Source: Tubiluchus corallicola (taxonomy: Eukaryota; Priapulida; Priapulimorpha; Priapulimorphida; Tubiluchidae). Taken from it: a DNA stretch of 64,000 nt. The position numbers were made by a program, and so were the translations under genes. The notes under the pieces are model-generated. The model saw only the letters and a program-made list of their open reading frames with translations, was not told the DNA's origin and searched no databases. The stretch covers positions 124,001-188,000 of the forward strand of contig JAQGDQ010000352.1 in NCBI GenBank assembly GCA_030141605.1. Direction: 5' to 3'. Shown one piece after another: positions 23,801-36,754 of this stretch (position 1 is its first letter; every line of letters begins with the position of its first letter).

Positions 23801-24519
23801 TGATATTTTCTGTGACAGGATAGTTTGCATGTAAAATATAATGAGATAAAACAGTCAAATTTAATAGACGTGCGTCAACTCTACAGGAAGTTTATAATAT
23901 AGCAGGCCCACACAGCCCAACCAAGAAAATAATAAAATGGATAATAAATAACAAACAAAAGAAATAAACGAGCGAGAAGTATCGGTTAGATATAAAAATG
24001 TAAAAAAGTCAAAAGGAAAACTGAAAAAGCAAATGTCATTGAATGTTGTGGTTGCAGTTCAATTGCATAAAGTAATGCCTGCGTGTGAAATTTCTTTTGT
24101 TATTTCTTCAGAGCAATTTTGTACCCAGTTTAAAGTTCTGCATGAAAAATAGTTTTGAAAAACGATATAGTATAGTACTAACTGTATCAGTAAAAACTTC
24201 TGAATATCCAACCTTACGCCTTAGCCGTAAAGCTTGCAGCCATCGTGTTTTCCAGCAGGTTTATAGGTTGTCTTCATCTGCGAACGTACGATTTGAAGAT
24301 GAACATCCATTTTGATAGGAGTGTGCAATGTTTCTTGGTGTTAGGCTTCATTATAATCCATTTTGATAACTTCTAAAAGGTCAAAAAATGTTACTTTAAC
24401 TTACTTGCGAAAAAAACGAGTGTTGCCCGCGCCTATTGGTCAGATGACGCCAATGTGTCAAAAGTCCGATATACATGTACATAATTGTCAATAATACTTC
24501 ATCATTACTTTTCTTTATA

Positions 24520-24987
24520 CTACAAGCAGAAATATTCTTCTATCTCATTCAAGCATTCTTTACATTTCACATAGCAACACCAGTGAAACTTGCACTCGCA
24601 GCGCTCTCTGACGGTGCGTCGTTTTGTCACGTAACCACGCCCACAGCACATCAACTCGCAGCCATCCAGGGCCTTCGAGGTCCGGTTGCATAACCTTCCG
24701 GTCGTTCCCAGAGACCCAATCTTGGGATTGGGCTCGCAAAAGTCGGGAGAATTTTCGAGGTAGACGAGATCTGCATCTGTGTGTGGCTTGAAGTGGACAT
24801 TCAGAGGGATCAAGTAGCTTCTCGTACCAATGCTCTTTTGTTGTACTTCGGTGGCGCCATCAAACTTGTCTTTCAAAAGTTGACCAACTTCTCTGAAGCT
24901 TGGCATCGCCCTCCAGCATGTCTTCATTTCACAAGAGCCAGAGACGCCATGACACTTGCACTCCACTCTCATGTTGTCTTCTATCGT
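24520..24987 (-). CDS. WNT4: Wnt4-like exon 4: C-terminal half, lipidation site and cysteine-rich domain
   Basis: The complete model is 52225-52307, 45474-45709, 36208-36479 and 24520-24987: 1059 nt, 352 residues (vertebrate Wnt4 has 351). Wnt4 is a secreted, palmitoleoylated ligand for Frizzled receptors. This exon starts [20 protein letters not shown]; serine 213 in CHGVSGSC is the conserved Porcupine palmitoleoylation site. It continues [39 protein letters not shown] and the closing [16 protein letters not shown], with the usual cysteine spacing, and ends NEIEEYFCL. The [17 protein letters not shown] junction and FKPHTDxDLVYLE favour the Wnt4 subfamily. Acceptor GTCTTTTAACAG. Confidence 0.96.
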   Translation of the reverse strand, partial: TIEDNMRVECKCHGVSGSCEMKTCWRAMPSFREVGQLLKDKFDGATEVQQKSIGTRSYLIPLNVHFKPHTDADLVYLENSPDFCEPNPKIGSLGTTGRLCNRTSKALDGCELMCCGRGYVTKRRTVRERCECKFHWCCYVKCKECLNEIEEYFCL

Positions 24988-25559
24988 CTGTTAAAAGACA
25001 ACAAAATTTACTATGCCGGAATGATCAAAATCAAAACCACACGTCCATACTACTCACATTAGAGTGAGGAAAACTCTCAAAAAAATCCATGCTACTCAAT
25101 CTTCTCATGAAAATTGATGAGCTGCCATAAAGTAACATATCAATACTACTTAATTATTTAAAAGTGAAGGAATTGTTCACAAACTACAGATGCACACTAC
25201 TTACTTGAAGGAAGGGTGAGGTTTAAAAATGTCAAATCAGCCCATTTCAACTGAGTGTGCAACAATGAAACATTAAACTGAATGTATAGCCTTGTTGTTA
25301 GTCTAAGCATACAAACTCCCCTTAAAATAGATCTTTGGACATATAATAGGTATTGCAAACGCAACTTTATAAGCTAAACAGTTACTGTTTCAGTGTTTCT
25401 TCCAAATACAATTTTAATTCTTTGGATTGCGACTCACACACAAATAACAAGAGCATGTATCTATGTGCACAGTAATATAAAATAACAAATATATTTTCAC
25501 CAACCGTTATTATTTTACATTTTAATTATTATCAGTATTAGAATTTTTGTTGTATTCGT

Positions 25560-25800
25560 GTGGCGGAACTCATGGTTAAGTGGGTGTGAGTGCATGCTTT
25601 AATGTGGCGTTTGGCTGCCATTCACAAGATCGATTCTCGCTCTGGGAAATATCATCCGTAGAGCTTGCCTGTTTATCTCATTGCTTATATACACATTTCA
25701 ACGTGGCTGAGATGCCCCCACTGATTCAGTGGCTTATCTTAGACTAATCTTCTTGATAATGAACTAGGCCCCAGTTATTAGTTTTTACGTACTACAAACA
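25560..25800 (+). mobile_element. Possible tRNA-derived SINE-like relic in Wnt4 intron 3
   Basis: CATGGTTAAGTGGGTGTGAG resembles a pol III A box and AGATCGATTCTCGCTCT a B box about 50 bases on. An AT-rich non-tRNA body follows. Ends not defined. Confidence 0.35.
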
Positions 25801-26099
25801 TCTCTTTTAAGTAAGCTCTGCCTTCGAACTGTGGAATTTGGCTTGCCAGTGCCAAAGCGACACAGGAGGAAAAATGACATAACATACAAAATCAATAACG
25901 AACTAGCTAAACCCCGCAAAAGTATCTTTGGGCATAATCAGTAATGCGCGAAAATTCAACATAGTATTGCTTAAGTGGTTAACAGGTTGACAAATGATTT
26001 ACAACAATTATATAAAACCTCTCTGCATAATACAGTAGAACAGCGGCTGTGCACAGTGTTCGCGCATTATTGATCATCAGTAAGTGGGTCTACCGATGT

Positions 26100-26255
26100 T
26101 TGTCATTTTATACAGTTTTGTATTTGCTGTTGTTGTTATTTGTGTATGGGGTGTGATGTTGTTGTTGTTGCTGCGGATGGTATCATCATCGTTATTATTG
26201 CCACTGCTGCCATCATCGTGTTGTGGCGTGATGTGGGTTGTCGTTGTTGGTTTAC
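26100..26255. repeat. GTT/ATC trinucleotide-rich tract
   Basis: GTTGTTGTT and ATCATCATC-type runs. They create Val/Leu-rich open frames on the plus strand and Thr/Asn-rich ones on the minus strand, neither with support as genes. Confidence 0.75.
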
Positions 26256-26392
26256 GTGCATTTTTTGTAGGTTTGGCTAGTAAAACAGTAAAATATAAAT
26301 ATGCCTGTAGAATTAATAGGTTAACCAAACCCCGGGAAGACAATTTTGCGCAGCGCAGAAGCAGTGTGAAACGCTACTGTATTACATATATA

Positions 26393-26753
26393 CAGGGTCG
26401 GATTATGACCTTTTGGGGCCCCTAAACTAATGAAATTATGGGGTCCCCTCAGACAGAACCACTCTCTAACTTGTCAGCATTCCTCTCGAATATATTTTGG
26501 CGATATTTGCATAGCTTGAATTAAAATTATTACAAATTATTTAAATAAACTAGAAGAGCCACCTTTTGTTTGTCAATAAAAGTGTAATTAAGAAACACCA
26601 CTATTCACTATTTTTGTATTTATTGCAACCACATTAGTTCATATTTTAACACAACCATGGTGAGACTACAGAGTTTTTTCTACCAAAAGAGGGTCCCCCA
26701 AGCTGGCCTTAAGCAGCAGCCTATACTTGCATATAGGATATAATCTGGCCCTG
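26393..26753. mobile_element. hAT-like MITE, copy 1 (family A)
   Basis: The left end CAGGGTCGGATTATGACC is mirrored by the right end, whose reverse complement reads CAGGGCCAGATTATATCC. Inner GGGGCCCC / GGGTCCCCC near both ends is typical of CAGGG..GG-type hAT MITEs. A second copy is at about 29668-30025 and a fragment at 59455-59520. The flanks do not give a clean 8-bp duplication. Confidence 0.7.
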
Positions 26754-29019
26754 CATCACTGCATGTAACACCGAACACTTCCTTACAATACTACTTACGC
26801 GAAGTAGACGAGGAAGAGCTATAGATGCTGACTAGTGGAGCCTGTTTTACTAAGATTTAAAACAGATCTTTCCATCACCAATATGATGAAATAAGAAAAA
26901 AATGACAGCTTGAACCTGACACACAAACGTCAAACGAAACTTCAAAAATGTTGCGGTACTTTTACTAACTAGACAGTATACCCGTTCACCTGGCTTAAAA
27001 TATCAACTGACTGCTAAAACAGTTTGAGGGATTTGAAGTTGCAACACACGTTAAGATGTTAAAACCGATCGCCGAAGCAAGAGAAAAGCTCGCTTGAAAT
27101 CTGTTATATTCACAGATACATTCCTTTAAAGATTAAAAATGCGTTTATTAATACAAGATCGACTGCTATGAATGTGCGTATATAAGCCTCAAAGTTAGAT
27201 CCTCAATAGCCAATAAAATAAGACAAGAGTTTTTTAAGTCTGAACTGGCAATTCAAACATCGTACACCAAAGCGACCAAACCGCAACACTACCAAAAACT
27301 GCCAAAATTTATCACATTCGGTTTTGGTGCGGATTCCTACATTTATTCAATACTTATTAATTGAGGTATTCTTGGTACTTGGTAATGGTAACTGGGAATT
27401 GGTAATCTTGGTATTCAAGATTTGGCATTTATGGGTTTCAATCTATAATCAACATACTGATATACAGTAGTCATGGATTGGTTGGTACTTTATTTGCAAT
27501 TAAATATGATAAGAAGTCAAGTTTTTGTGTCAATTATACCAATTTACTTGCGTTATTAAACCTACAAAGCGCTATTAATTTAGCGTTTTATCAACATCTT
27601 CTTCTATCGCAAATTATAGCACGACAAGAAAGCAACTCAGACTCCTTTTATGACAGCGATTACGTGACATCATTTAAACCAAGCCTACGGCCTTTTGCAG
27701 TTGCTTTACACACCACATGCAGTTCCGGAGCGGTGGCTTTCAAATACTGTACGTCATGTTACCGTTGGTCATTGACGCCATGCTACAAAAATTTGCCTTA
27801 GTAGCCACGTACAAAGTACAATGGGTAAATCTTGCATAGGTCGAAAACACTTCATAACAACCGTGTTTACACGCACATATACTGTTTACAGAGTTGTGTA
27901 AGAAAATATGTAAAACTCATAACGTTAGGTCAGTGCTCAACCTGATACCCCTGGGAGCATTCGTGAAAAATGCTGCACATAATAACGATAAAAGTATATG
28001 TGAGCATATATAATTGTATGTATTTATATATCTGCAATTGTGCGTGTGATAAATTCATAAGTTTAGACATCTTCAGAAATCTGTCAGGGATAAACAAATC
28101 TTACTACCAATTTAAACATAGTTTTCAGTAGTATTTAATAAGAATTTCGAAAAATTTAACCATATCGTAAAAGTATGAGTGACACAGATGTCTTTATATG
28201 GCATAATTTAAACAGATAACGCTATGCGCTTTCGCCATAAACAGTTAAAACAGCGCTTGCATATGTACCCATCAAACAGCTTCAGAGAAGTTGCACATTG
28301 CCATACCACACCACAAGCACTTACAAGGAACGAACCTTCAAATAGCAGCAATAATTTTTGATAAATTACTACACCACAAGTAATGGTAATTAACACACTA
28401 CAAGCAGTAGTTTTTGATTGGCACTACACGTGACGTGTGTGTCATAATATAATTATCTGAAATTTATTATTCACATCTTTCAACGCTCAAGACAACCAAA
28501 ACTTTGAAGTGCATCATAAAATGGAAGCAGCACAGAATTAGTTTTACTTAGGTGTCAATTTCAATGCCAGCAGACGGTTCAAAAAGGCAAAGCGGGAATT
28601 GTGTAATGAAGGCATTTTTTTAAATTTAGACAAAAGCTTATAATATAAAGGGTATTAATATAAATTACAAAATACTGTTTGACAGCTTCATCCAACCAAT
28701 AGCCCTGTACTCAGCTGAATCCGGGGCGCCATTCTCTTTTAACAAACGAAAAGTGTTATGCATTGAAAACGTGCATAATGGTTTGAATGTCAGTCTCTTG
28801 GTGCTAGGAAGTTTCTATTAATGAGATGCGTGGAGAACTCGCACGCTTTCCATTATACACTGATATACTTGTTAAGTGTAATCAGATACCGGCCAAAAAT
28901 AGTGAATTCTCCACCAAACTTATTAGTATGTCAAACTAGTCAATCTAGAAAATACTGACTGCTGGTTGAAATTCACCAGAGATATTTTAATCATACAGGA
29001 TTCGCACATGTTTGGGAAA

Positions 29020-29480
29020 CTTGAAATACAGAGTTCATTAAACCAAAACAATTTATCAATTTATTAAAATCAAAACTTCAAGCTAATTAAGCAGACTCCT
29101 GGAAGAAAAACGTGACCAAAGGAACCAGTAAAAATATTAACAAAAAAGTTCAAGCCTATTCCAAATTTAAAAACGAATTCTGTAAGTCTTGTAGCTATTA
29201 AAAAATCCCATTAAAAGAGTAAACTTTACAACATCATTAGCTCACACAACCTCCTTATTGGGAAAAGCCGACATGCACACCAAACCTAAAATCGCCTTAT
29301 TAATAATAGACAAGGGGAAAGGCACTTTCAATTCTTGAATATTGCAATGATTTAAGACATAAATCACATCATCTGTTTTGTCATGTAAATGAAATTTTCC
29401 CAAACTTCAAGGACCTCGCGGTACACGAAAAATTTCTGTTTCTTCTGGACAGAGTTGGTAATAAAGTTGTAAACTCAGAC
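29020..29480 (+). mobile_element. Decayed LINE C-terminal (zinc-knuckle side) fragment
   Basis: Pieces in different frames give QFINLLKSKLQAN, SWKKNV, KVQAYSKFKNEFC and later IFPNFKDLAVHEKFLFLL. This order (W...........Y..FK..F.. then FP.F..L....KF.FLL) is found at the C-terminal end of many invertebrate LINE proteins around the CCHC knuckle. Heavily broken. Confidence 0.6.
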
Positions 29481-29667
29481 TGAACTCATGTTACAGACTG
29501 CTTTGAAAACGAAAAATTCATGTTTAATTGCTGCAGATAACCGATCATAACGCTTTGATCACGGTAACTATATTACTTCTGTAAATGTGTAAATAGTGTG
29601 AACTATTTAGTTTTTACTATTTTAATGTGACGATTATATTCAAGCCTTCGGGTACATGCTGTATAAT

Positions 29668-30025
29668 CAGTGCCGGATTATGATCTTTTGAGGCTAATAT
29701 ATTTCTGGGGCCCCCTCAGACGAAACAGCCTCTGTCTCACCCGCACCCGTTTTGAATTTTTTTTACTGGCGGTATATTTTAACGACATTTAATTAGCTTG
29801 CATAATGCATATTCTTCAAATAAACCAGAATATTTTTCCTTTTTTGTTAAGCAATATCACTATTCTATCGTTTATTGGCAAATCAAATTAGCACATAGAC
29901 CTACTTCAACACATCCGTAGCGAAAAAATAGATTTTTTTTACCAAATGTTACCAAAAATTGAGAGCCCTCAAGCTTGTGGGTCCCCATGCTGCAGCCTAT
30001 ATTAGCATATAGGATAATCCGACCA
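29668..30025. mobile_element. hAT-like MITE, copy 2 (family A)
   Basis: Diverged copy of the 26393-26753 element. It starts CAGTGCCGGATTATGATCTT, keeps GGGGCCCCCTCAGAC, CAAATAAACCAGAA and GCCTATATTAGCATATAGGA in the same order, and ends AATCCGACC, the mirror of the left end. Confidence 0.7.
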
Positions 30026-30734
30026 AGTATTGTGTGTATTGCACTGTACTATAATAACTTAAAGTAACATTATAATTACGATTGGTATGGTTGATCCAGT
30101 CACAAACTTATTTAATGAAAATCAGAAGAAAAGGAAAAATGGCAAACGAATGAAAACCACGCCAACACATATACCTTACATGTTTGTGCGTGTGTCTTTA
30201 CCTGTCGCTAAGTAGTAAGTCGCTAAATAGCCGTTACTGCTGATGTTGTCTGTTAAATGAGCGACGGTAAATAAATTTTGTCTTTGTTTTGTCTTTTTTG
30301 ACTTTATCAAACAGGAAAATAAGTAACAAATGAGTGAATATCAGCGTGAACACTAAATTAATCAACGAGAGAGTGAATAAAAGAATGTACGAATAAAAAA
30401 GCAAAAGAAGAAACGAATGAATAAATGCATGAATAAAAAGAACAAAAAATAATGAAACCGGAACACAAAATCGTAGCGCAATAAATGAAAAGTCTAGTAG
30501 CGCCTCCTATTTTTTATTTCATTTTTTATCTAAAGTTAATTTCAGCACATTAAGATGCTACATAAAAGGTAACCAATGAAACGTATTTTCATTTAAGTTT
30601 AAACTGGAATATCCTTCACCTTATTGTGCCTGTGTCCACTTCAAGCTCAAGGTAGTAACTAAACTGACGAAATTAGTCTTTAACCGATTTGGTTTAGCGA
30701 TTTCTTGTGATATTAATAATTACGTATGCAAAGC

Positions 30735-30850
30735 AGCTGCTGATTACAGGGCACACTGTCAGCAGGATGTGATGGAATGCGGCTGTTCCGGCCGACGTCC
30801 GCACTCCTGCATTTTCGCCGGAATTTTTTCCCGTTGTTGTTACTGGATGG
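30735..30850. other. GC-richer island in Wnt4 intron 3
   Basis: An unusually GC-rich patch for this window (TTCCGGCCGACGTCCGCACT and flanks), with a CAGCTG E-box at 30734-30739 and TAATTAAATTA just after. It has no coding support. It could be a regulatory element or an old insertion. Confidence 0.25.
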
Positions 30851-31339
30851 AGTAATTAAATTACGAGAGAGAAGGAATCTTTTCCAGCAGAAATGCCACC
30901 GCGAGCTTGTTTATGTAATTTATGTGTTGCAGTTATGAAAAATATTGACTTTTCTTTGCCGCCGAACACGGGTAAATTTTTCGGGTCTGTGGTTGCTAAC
31001 TTGCTACCCAGTTACAGAACACCAAAGTGCTCGACTAGCACAAATACTAACTTGGTCACAGGCTCGAATCATGGGCCTATGGTAAATGTTTTAGTTGTTC
31101 TAAAATAATTCAAGAGTAAGACTTACATGTCTACTAATTCGATTCCTTAATTTTAGTTGAAAAGTTCGATATTATAAAAATTGCACTACACTTTTTTTAA
31201 TGATTTTTGATTTAATATTTTATTTCAAACTTTACAAACTCATATACACATCACAAATTAATACAAATAATACAATAAATCATAACAAACAACAATAACA
31301 CAAATAACAATTAACGATTACTTATTTTAGATCGTAACT

Positions 31340-31340
<1 letters not shown>

Positions 31341-31372
<32 letters not shown>

Positions 31373-31491
31373 GAGAGAAATAAATAAAGCGAGAAAGAGG
31401 GGAGAGAGAAGGAGAGACAGAAAAGGAGAGGGAGAGAAAGAAAGAGAGCGAGAGAGAGAGAGAGAGAAAGGAGAAAGAGAGAGGGAGAGAT
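31341..31491. repeat. GA-rich microsatellite
   Basis: Long impure GAGA/GGAGA/GAAA tract in Wnt4 intron 3. Confidence 0.95.
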
Positions 31492-32261
31492 GGGATGATC
31501 AATGAACGAAGAGAAGAATTTATTTTTTATTTTTGCTTCTCGTTTATTTTAATGCATAAGAAGTACCTTAGAACAGTAAATGAAACGACTTAATTAAAGA
31601 TCATTATTTAAAATACAATAAGGCAATGCGACATCATTCACATAAATTTCGCCTAGGAATCAATCCACATTATCTAGCTATTATTTTTAATTATATTAAC
31701 TGAATTTACACGAAAGTGGTTTGAACAAATCATTTCAAAAACCATTTTAGTGTAAACGAGCTAACAGTTTGAAATCTCTACTATCTGGTGAGTTACTTCA
31801 CTTCTAGATAAAAAATATCGCCCCAGAGGTCCCCCTTCCGCTAAGCATCTGTATTTAATAGCCACTTACGCTGCCCAAGAAATGATCAGCTAAGATTTGC
31901 CGTCAAACTGGCGAAGCAGCTATCATAGCCGGCTAAAGGCTTGTTCACACTACTCGACATGATATGATGCACGCTTAAACACCTTCAGGCTCTGTCCACA
32001 TCTGCCGGCAAGCATCATTAGAAGTCAGAAGTTCGCCGCTGCTAAGACATTCTTGGTTAGTCATAGGACGTAAACTATGTCTTACATGATCTGCTATAGG
32101 CAGCACGTGATGCTAGACTTCTCAGTGTTTCCGAAATTGCAAGACACTTCGCAGTCTGCCTGTGGTATGACTTTTTCATGTGAGTTGGCTCCACAAAATG
32201 TTACGACTACTCAAATATTTTTAAAGGAAAACAGGATGTTTTTTTATACATTGTCCGTTAG

Positions 32262-32777
32262 AAAGTATACATTTTAACATAATTAATACTGCAAAAACGG
32301 TTCTGATAATTAAATAATAGATCAAAAAACTCAATTAACGGCGGGCTAGCCCAACTATTGATGACATCACAAACGAACATAATTGCAACAGCAAGAACAT
32401 TCCATGAGCGTGTTTCACTTGTTTGCGAAAGCGAAAATTGAAGTACAGCGCTACTGTGAGATATTTAGTGTGCACTAAAACTAGGCAAGTAAGATAAATG
32501 TTCAAATTTAAAATTTATTGCTGTGCTCATGAGCTATCGAATGTGAGTAGTTTCTCACATACTAACACATCTGAACCTGTTTTTATGCAATACGTTTCCG
32601 AAATGCAGGCGTTACTGTAACAGCGAAAAACTAGTGGCCGCGAACGTGAAATTGTGTTTGTGTGGTAATAATTCTTTCGCGTAAGTCATTCTTTAAAAAT
32701 AGTATGTTTCCTTTCAATATTTTAAAGAGTAGATTGTTTTGACCTGCAGTTTAAGATTGGGTCCGGTTTTGCTTTAA
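32262..32777. repeat. Dispersed repeat, family B copy 1
   Basis: Runs from AAAGTATACATTTTAACA to GGGTCCGGTTTTGCTTTAA. A second copy with the same start and end lies at 63328-63895, same orientation. Shared phrases include GCCCAACTATTGATGACATC, GTTTGCGAAAGCGAAAATTG and AAAGAGTAGATTGTTTTGAC. No terminal inverted repeats or coding capacity were seen. The class is unknown. Confidence 0.85.
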
Positions 32778-34784
32778 CATAAAAAAACGTTGAATGTCAA
32801 TGTAGTCGCAAATTCAACGTTTGCTGAGATGGCAAGTCTCAGGAGAGCTCTTTCATATTCAAATATTTATTATACGATACAGGGTGATGCAAAAAATTAA
32901 CGCTTCTAGCTGAGATACGTAGAAGACATCAATGTCAGAATTTTTATTGTTTTTAGCAGAAAAGCTAAAGTTCACGCTCTTTCGTTCATGGATGATGAAA
33001 CCAAATACGTATATTTTTCCCGTTGATAAAATTCGAACCAATGATTGCTCGAATGGTTGCTGTCAGCATAGCTGCTGCTTTTCCGCCTAGTCGCCAGTTT
33101 TTAGAATAATCACAATACAGGCAATTCAATTTGAATTTAACCTGTATTTTTTCATTATGTCACTAAAAATTTGCGCGTTTTTAGGCTAATCGGTATATAC
33201 GATAAAATGATGGTAAGTTATTGTTGTTAAATGGTTAATTAGGACTAGAATATCGTACAAAATAGCACTTATGTCTCATAGCCCAAGCGTTAGGGATTCC
33301 TTGAATAATGGACGTGTCCGTTCTTCGGTTTCCATCAAAATTTGAATGTTGAGCTATGAATCGGGGGCATTTAAAAGTTCCCTTTCAAACGTAACTTAGT
33401 ACCAGCCAGTTCTATTGTTCATTTTCAAGGTATCATAAAATGCAAAAAAATCTCCAGCTTATTACAACTATAAAAAAATCCGTTTTAGCCTGTTTGTGTG
33501 TTCATGTTTGTGACGCGATACATTTGAACATGTAGGTCAAGCAGTTAAACTCGCAATATTTTTTACAATTTTCAACAGACAGCAAATACCACTGAGGGAA
33601 AGATTAAGAGAAAACTAATTCGATTTTGAAGAACCAACTTTATTTTAACGTCTAAATTTGGATTTTCTTCAACATCACACGAGCCACTGATCGACAGTTC
33701 CGAAATGAATTTAAAAACGTTTTTGTGTTTCATTTTTGCGGAACGTTAATGACGACATCCAAACAGTTTGTTTTACATCAAAGTGTTTTAATGTTAAAAT
33801 GAACTCTCAGATTAAATAACTTTCGACAAAAATTTACTTAGTTCACGTTATTTACTGGATGTTGTTTGTGTTACCTTTTTTCCTCTCATGTGTAGTTCAA
33901 AACAAAGTTTTATAAAATAATGTTTTTAACATTACAGTAATTTAGCATTATATAAATGGCACGTTATTTTGCCATAATAATTTATTCTTGCTTAATAATT
34001 TTATTTTTAATATTGTATTCCCGAGCTACCGAGCTATATTGGCAAGCTAGCCTAATATTTAATGCTTGCCCTTTGGGTAGTTATCAGTTTAATGTTAATG
34101 TAAAATAACAATTCCAACAAGCCTTGATTCTTTTATAAATATTGCTACGACTTTTGAACGTGGTTAGGAGTTGGCTCGCTTACCGGAAACCGCATTTTTA
34201 CGTCCTTCAAGTTCGTCTGAAACTGATATCACTCCGCGCACTTCTCTTTACGACTCAGTGCGGCAGAGTTATGACGGCCTCTAATTTGTGAGTTTCTCGA
34301 TTTATTGCTGCGTAAAGTATTTTATGGCTACCCACTGCTTTGTGTACACTTACAATAAAAGCCACCCAAATTTCCAAAGACTCCAGAATAAGCTACAATG
34401 GCGCTGCTTACGACTGGGACACCTAGTTTGCTGCGTGGGGTAGCAACCAGGGCTGTTATCTATCATCGTTTTTTAAAGCAAAAATTTCATAAATCCAGAG
34501 AGTAGACTGGACGTGTAATTGTTAGAGTGTTAGTGCCTCCCATGCCAAAAACGTCCCAAATTGTGCTGTGCTTATTAAATTGCTAAGTCTCCACCACGTC
34601 CACTTTCATTTCCGGTCTGTTGTCTGTATGTACATGAGAAATAGTCAGAAAATAAAGCGAAAAATTACGGGCCACATATAAAATAGGTTAAATCTGTCAA
34701 AATACAACAACGTTATTACAATAAATTTTGCTCAGCGTTTAAAATTTTTAAAATAGCGAAGTCGCCCATAAAATTTCTTTATTG

Positions 34785-34815
34785 TTTGTTGTTGTTGTTG
34801 TTGTTGTTTGTTGAT
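34785..34815. repeat. GTT trinucleotide repeat
   Basis: TTGTTTGTTGTTGTTGTTGT run in Wnt4 intron 3. Confidence 0.85.
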
Positions 34816-35343
34816 GTTTTATTGACTTTTGCACGTTACATGGCTTAGGTTCGTTCTTCATTTTATGTACAGTTTTGGCAGTATTCTAAGTTGGCTTAAA
34901 TTCTTAGTTTTACAAAGGCAGGAGGTTCTTGAGTGCTGCGTGCCAATTTGTCCAGGACTTGACTGTTTCCGCGTCAACGACTGAACAAGAGAGGAGGCGA
35001 ACAAAGCTAGAAATTTTGCCGAAAATCCAGATTTTCTTAAGCCTGAAGTTCGGGGCTATGTACAGTCTTATACCATTGAATGACCCTAAAACTTACTTTG
35101 CCTAGCAATCTTTTGCAAAATAAATATTACGTTGGGTTTTAGGGACTTTTTGCCTTTCAAAACTCTAAACTAATAGCTACGTATAACGACGGTAGCATTA
35201 TTTTTACTAAGGCAGAAAAAGACCATAACAACATTTATTTACAGTCGCTCTTTTAACAGACAGCTTTTTTAACGGATTCTTAGTGACTTACACTTACGCA
35301 TCACATTGACCTTAGTATGATTTAAAAAACACAGGACAGTTAG

Positions 35344-36187
35344 TTGATATAATACAGCAAACAAAAGGTGTTGTTACCACATTAACGTTGATATGATGCA
35401 ACAAACAAAGGACATTGTTACCACATTAACGTTGATATGATGCAACAAACAAAGGACATTGTTACCACATTAACGTTGATATGATGCAACAAACAAAGGA
35501 CATTGTTACCACATTAACGTTGATATGATGCAACAAACAAAGGACATTGCTACCACATTAACGTTGATATGATTCAACAAACAAAGGACATTGCTACCAC
35601 ATTAACGTTGATATGATACAACAAACAATGAATATTGCTATCACGTAAACGTTGATATTACACAACAAACAAAGAACAGTGCTACCACATTATGATGCAT
35701 AAACAAAGGACATTGCTACCACATTAACGTTGATATGATACAATAAACAAAGGACATTGCTACCACATTAACGTTGATATGATACAACAAACAATGAATA
35801 TTGCTATCACCTTAACGTTGATCTTACGCAACAAACAAAGAACAGTGCTACCACATTATGATACAATAAACAAAAGACATTCCCACCACATTAAATTAAC
35901 ATATGGCATAACAAGCAAAGAAAATTGATATCACATTGACGTTCATATATTGTAACAAGCACAGGACTCTCGCACCACTTCGATGTTGAGATGACGTAAC
36001 AATCACAGAACATACGACATAAGGACATGGGTACCACATTTACGTTGATATAACATACCAAACAAAGTACATTGCTTCTACATTGTCATTGATAACATGT
36101 ATCAAACTCAGAACACTGACACTAAATTGACGATGATATGAAGCAACAAACACAGGACATTGTTACCATGTTAACGTTGATATGACA
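35344..36187. repeat. 44-bp satellite in Wnt4 intron 3
   Basis: About 19 head-to-tail copies of a 44-bp unit (GTTGATATGATGCAACAAAC then AAAGGACATTGTTACCACAT then TAAC). The copies at 35380-35620 are nearly identical, with growing divergence and unit deletions to the right. The last recognisable copy ends about 20 bases inside the intron from the exon 3 donor. Confidence 0.92.
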
Positions 36188-36207
36188 TATATTGCCATAA
36201 ACCTTAC

Positions 36208-36479
36208 CTTTCTGCCTGCTTTGTTATTGTGCAAATTCATCAACTTTTTCGGGTTGCCCTTTTTAGACTTGTCTCTTGCATCAACAAACTCTTTTGAAAA
36301 CGTTGTCCCGTATGCCACGTTGTCTGAACAACCTGACCACTGGAAACCTTCTGCAGAAAGGCCACGGACACTGCGGTCGCAACCACAGGTGGTAAGATTT
36401 CCACTACTGCAAGCTTTGGTGACTGCATGAGCAACCCCTGCTGCAGAGATAGCATGGACAAAAGCCGATTCCCGTGTAC
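36208..36479 (-). CDS. WNT4: Wnt4-like exon 3
   Basis: 272 nt, acceptor TTTATTGCAG, donor AAG|GTAAGG. It begins by completing a glycine codon, then [20 protein letters not shown], then [20 protein letters not shown], and further on [20 protein letters not shown]. It ends [11 protein letters not shown], the block common to all Wnts just before the lipidation exon. NLT is a possible N-glycosylation site. Confidence 0.96.
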
Positions 36480-36754
36480 CTGCAATAAACAACATTACAT
36501 CGTCAAAAAAGTCCAATGTCACAAAAATATTTTCGAAGATTTCCCATATTTATTTTTGCAAGGATGTTTGAGATAGATGCATATACGGCAAGTTATCATT
36601 GGTGAAATGAATGCGAAAGGTAACGGTCCAAACTTGATCTTGGGCATATGATATATAATATATCATACTTTTTATTTAAGAAATTTAAAAACATATGTTT
36701 AATTGGTTTATATGTTTTTACAAACGGTCATTGTTTAACACATTTTACCAATGA

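Larger units (their letters stand above)
18540..24519. other. Intergenic: between ZZZ3 and the Wnt4-like gene
   Basis: No gene recognised. It holds the 5' side of ZZZ3 (both ZZZ3 and Wnt4 are on the minus strand), a LINE relic at 19080-19450, a TTTAG pentamer run at 20838-20873, GAT/GATGG-rich sequence at 23560-23680 and the probable 3' UTR of the Wnt gene on the right. Open frames here are short and unsupported. Confidence 0.6.

Noticed and set aside
24781-25062. 93-codon plus-strand frame over the Wnt4 last exon
   Set aside because: Antisense shadow of a strongly supported Wnt exon.
26084-26425. 113-codon Val/Leu-rich frame
   Set aside because: Based on GTT/ATC repeats, with no homologue recognised.
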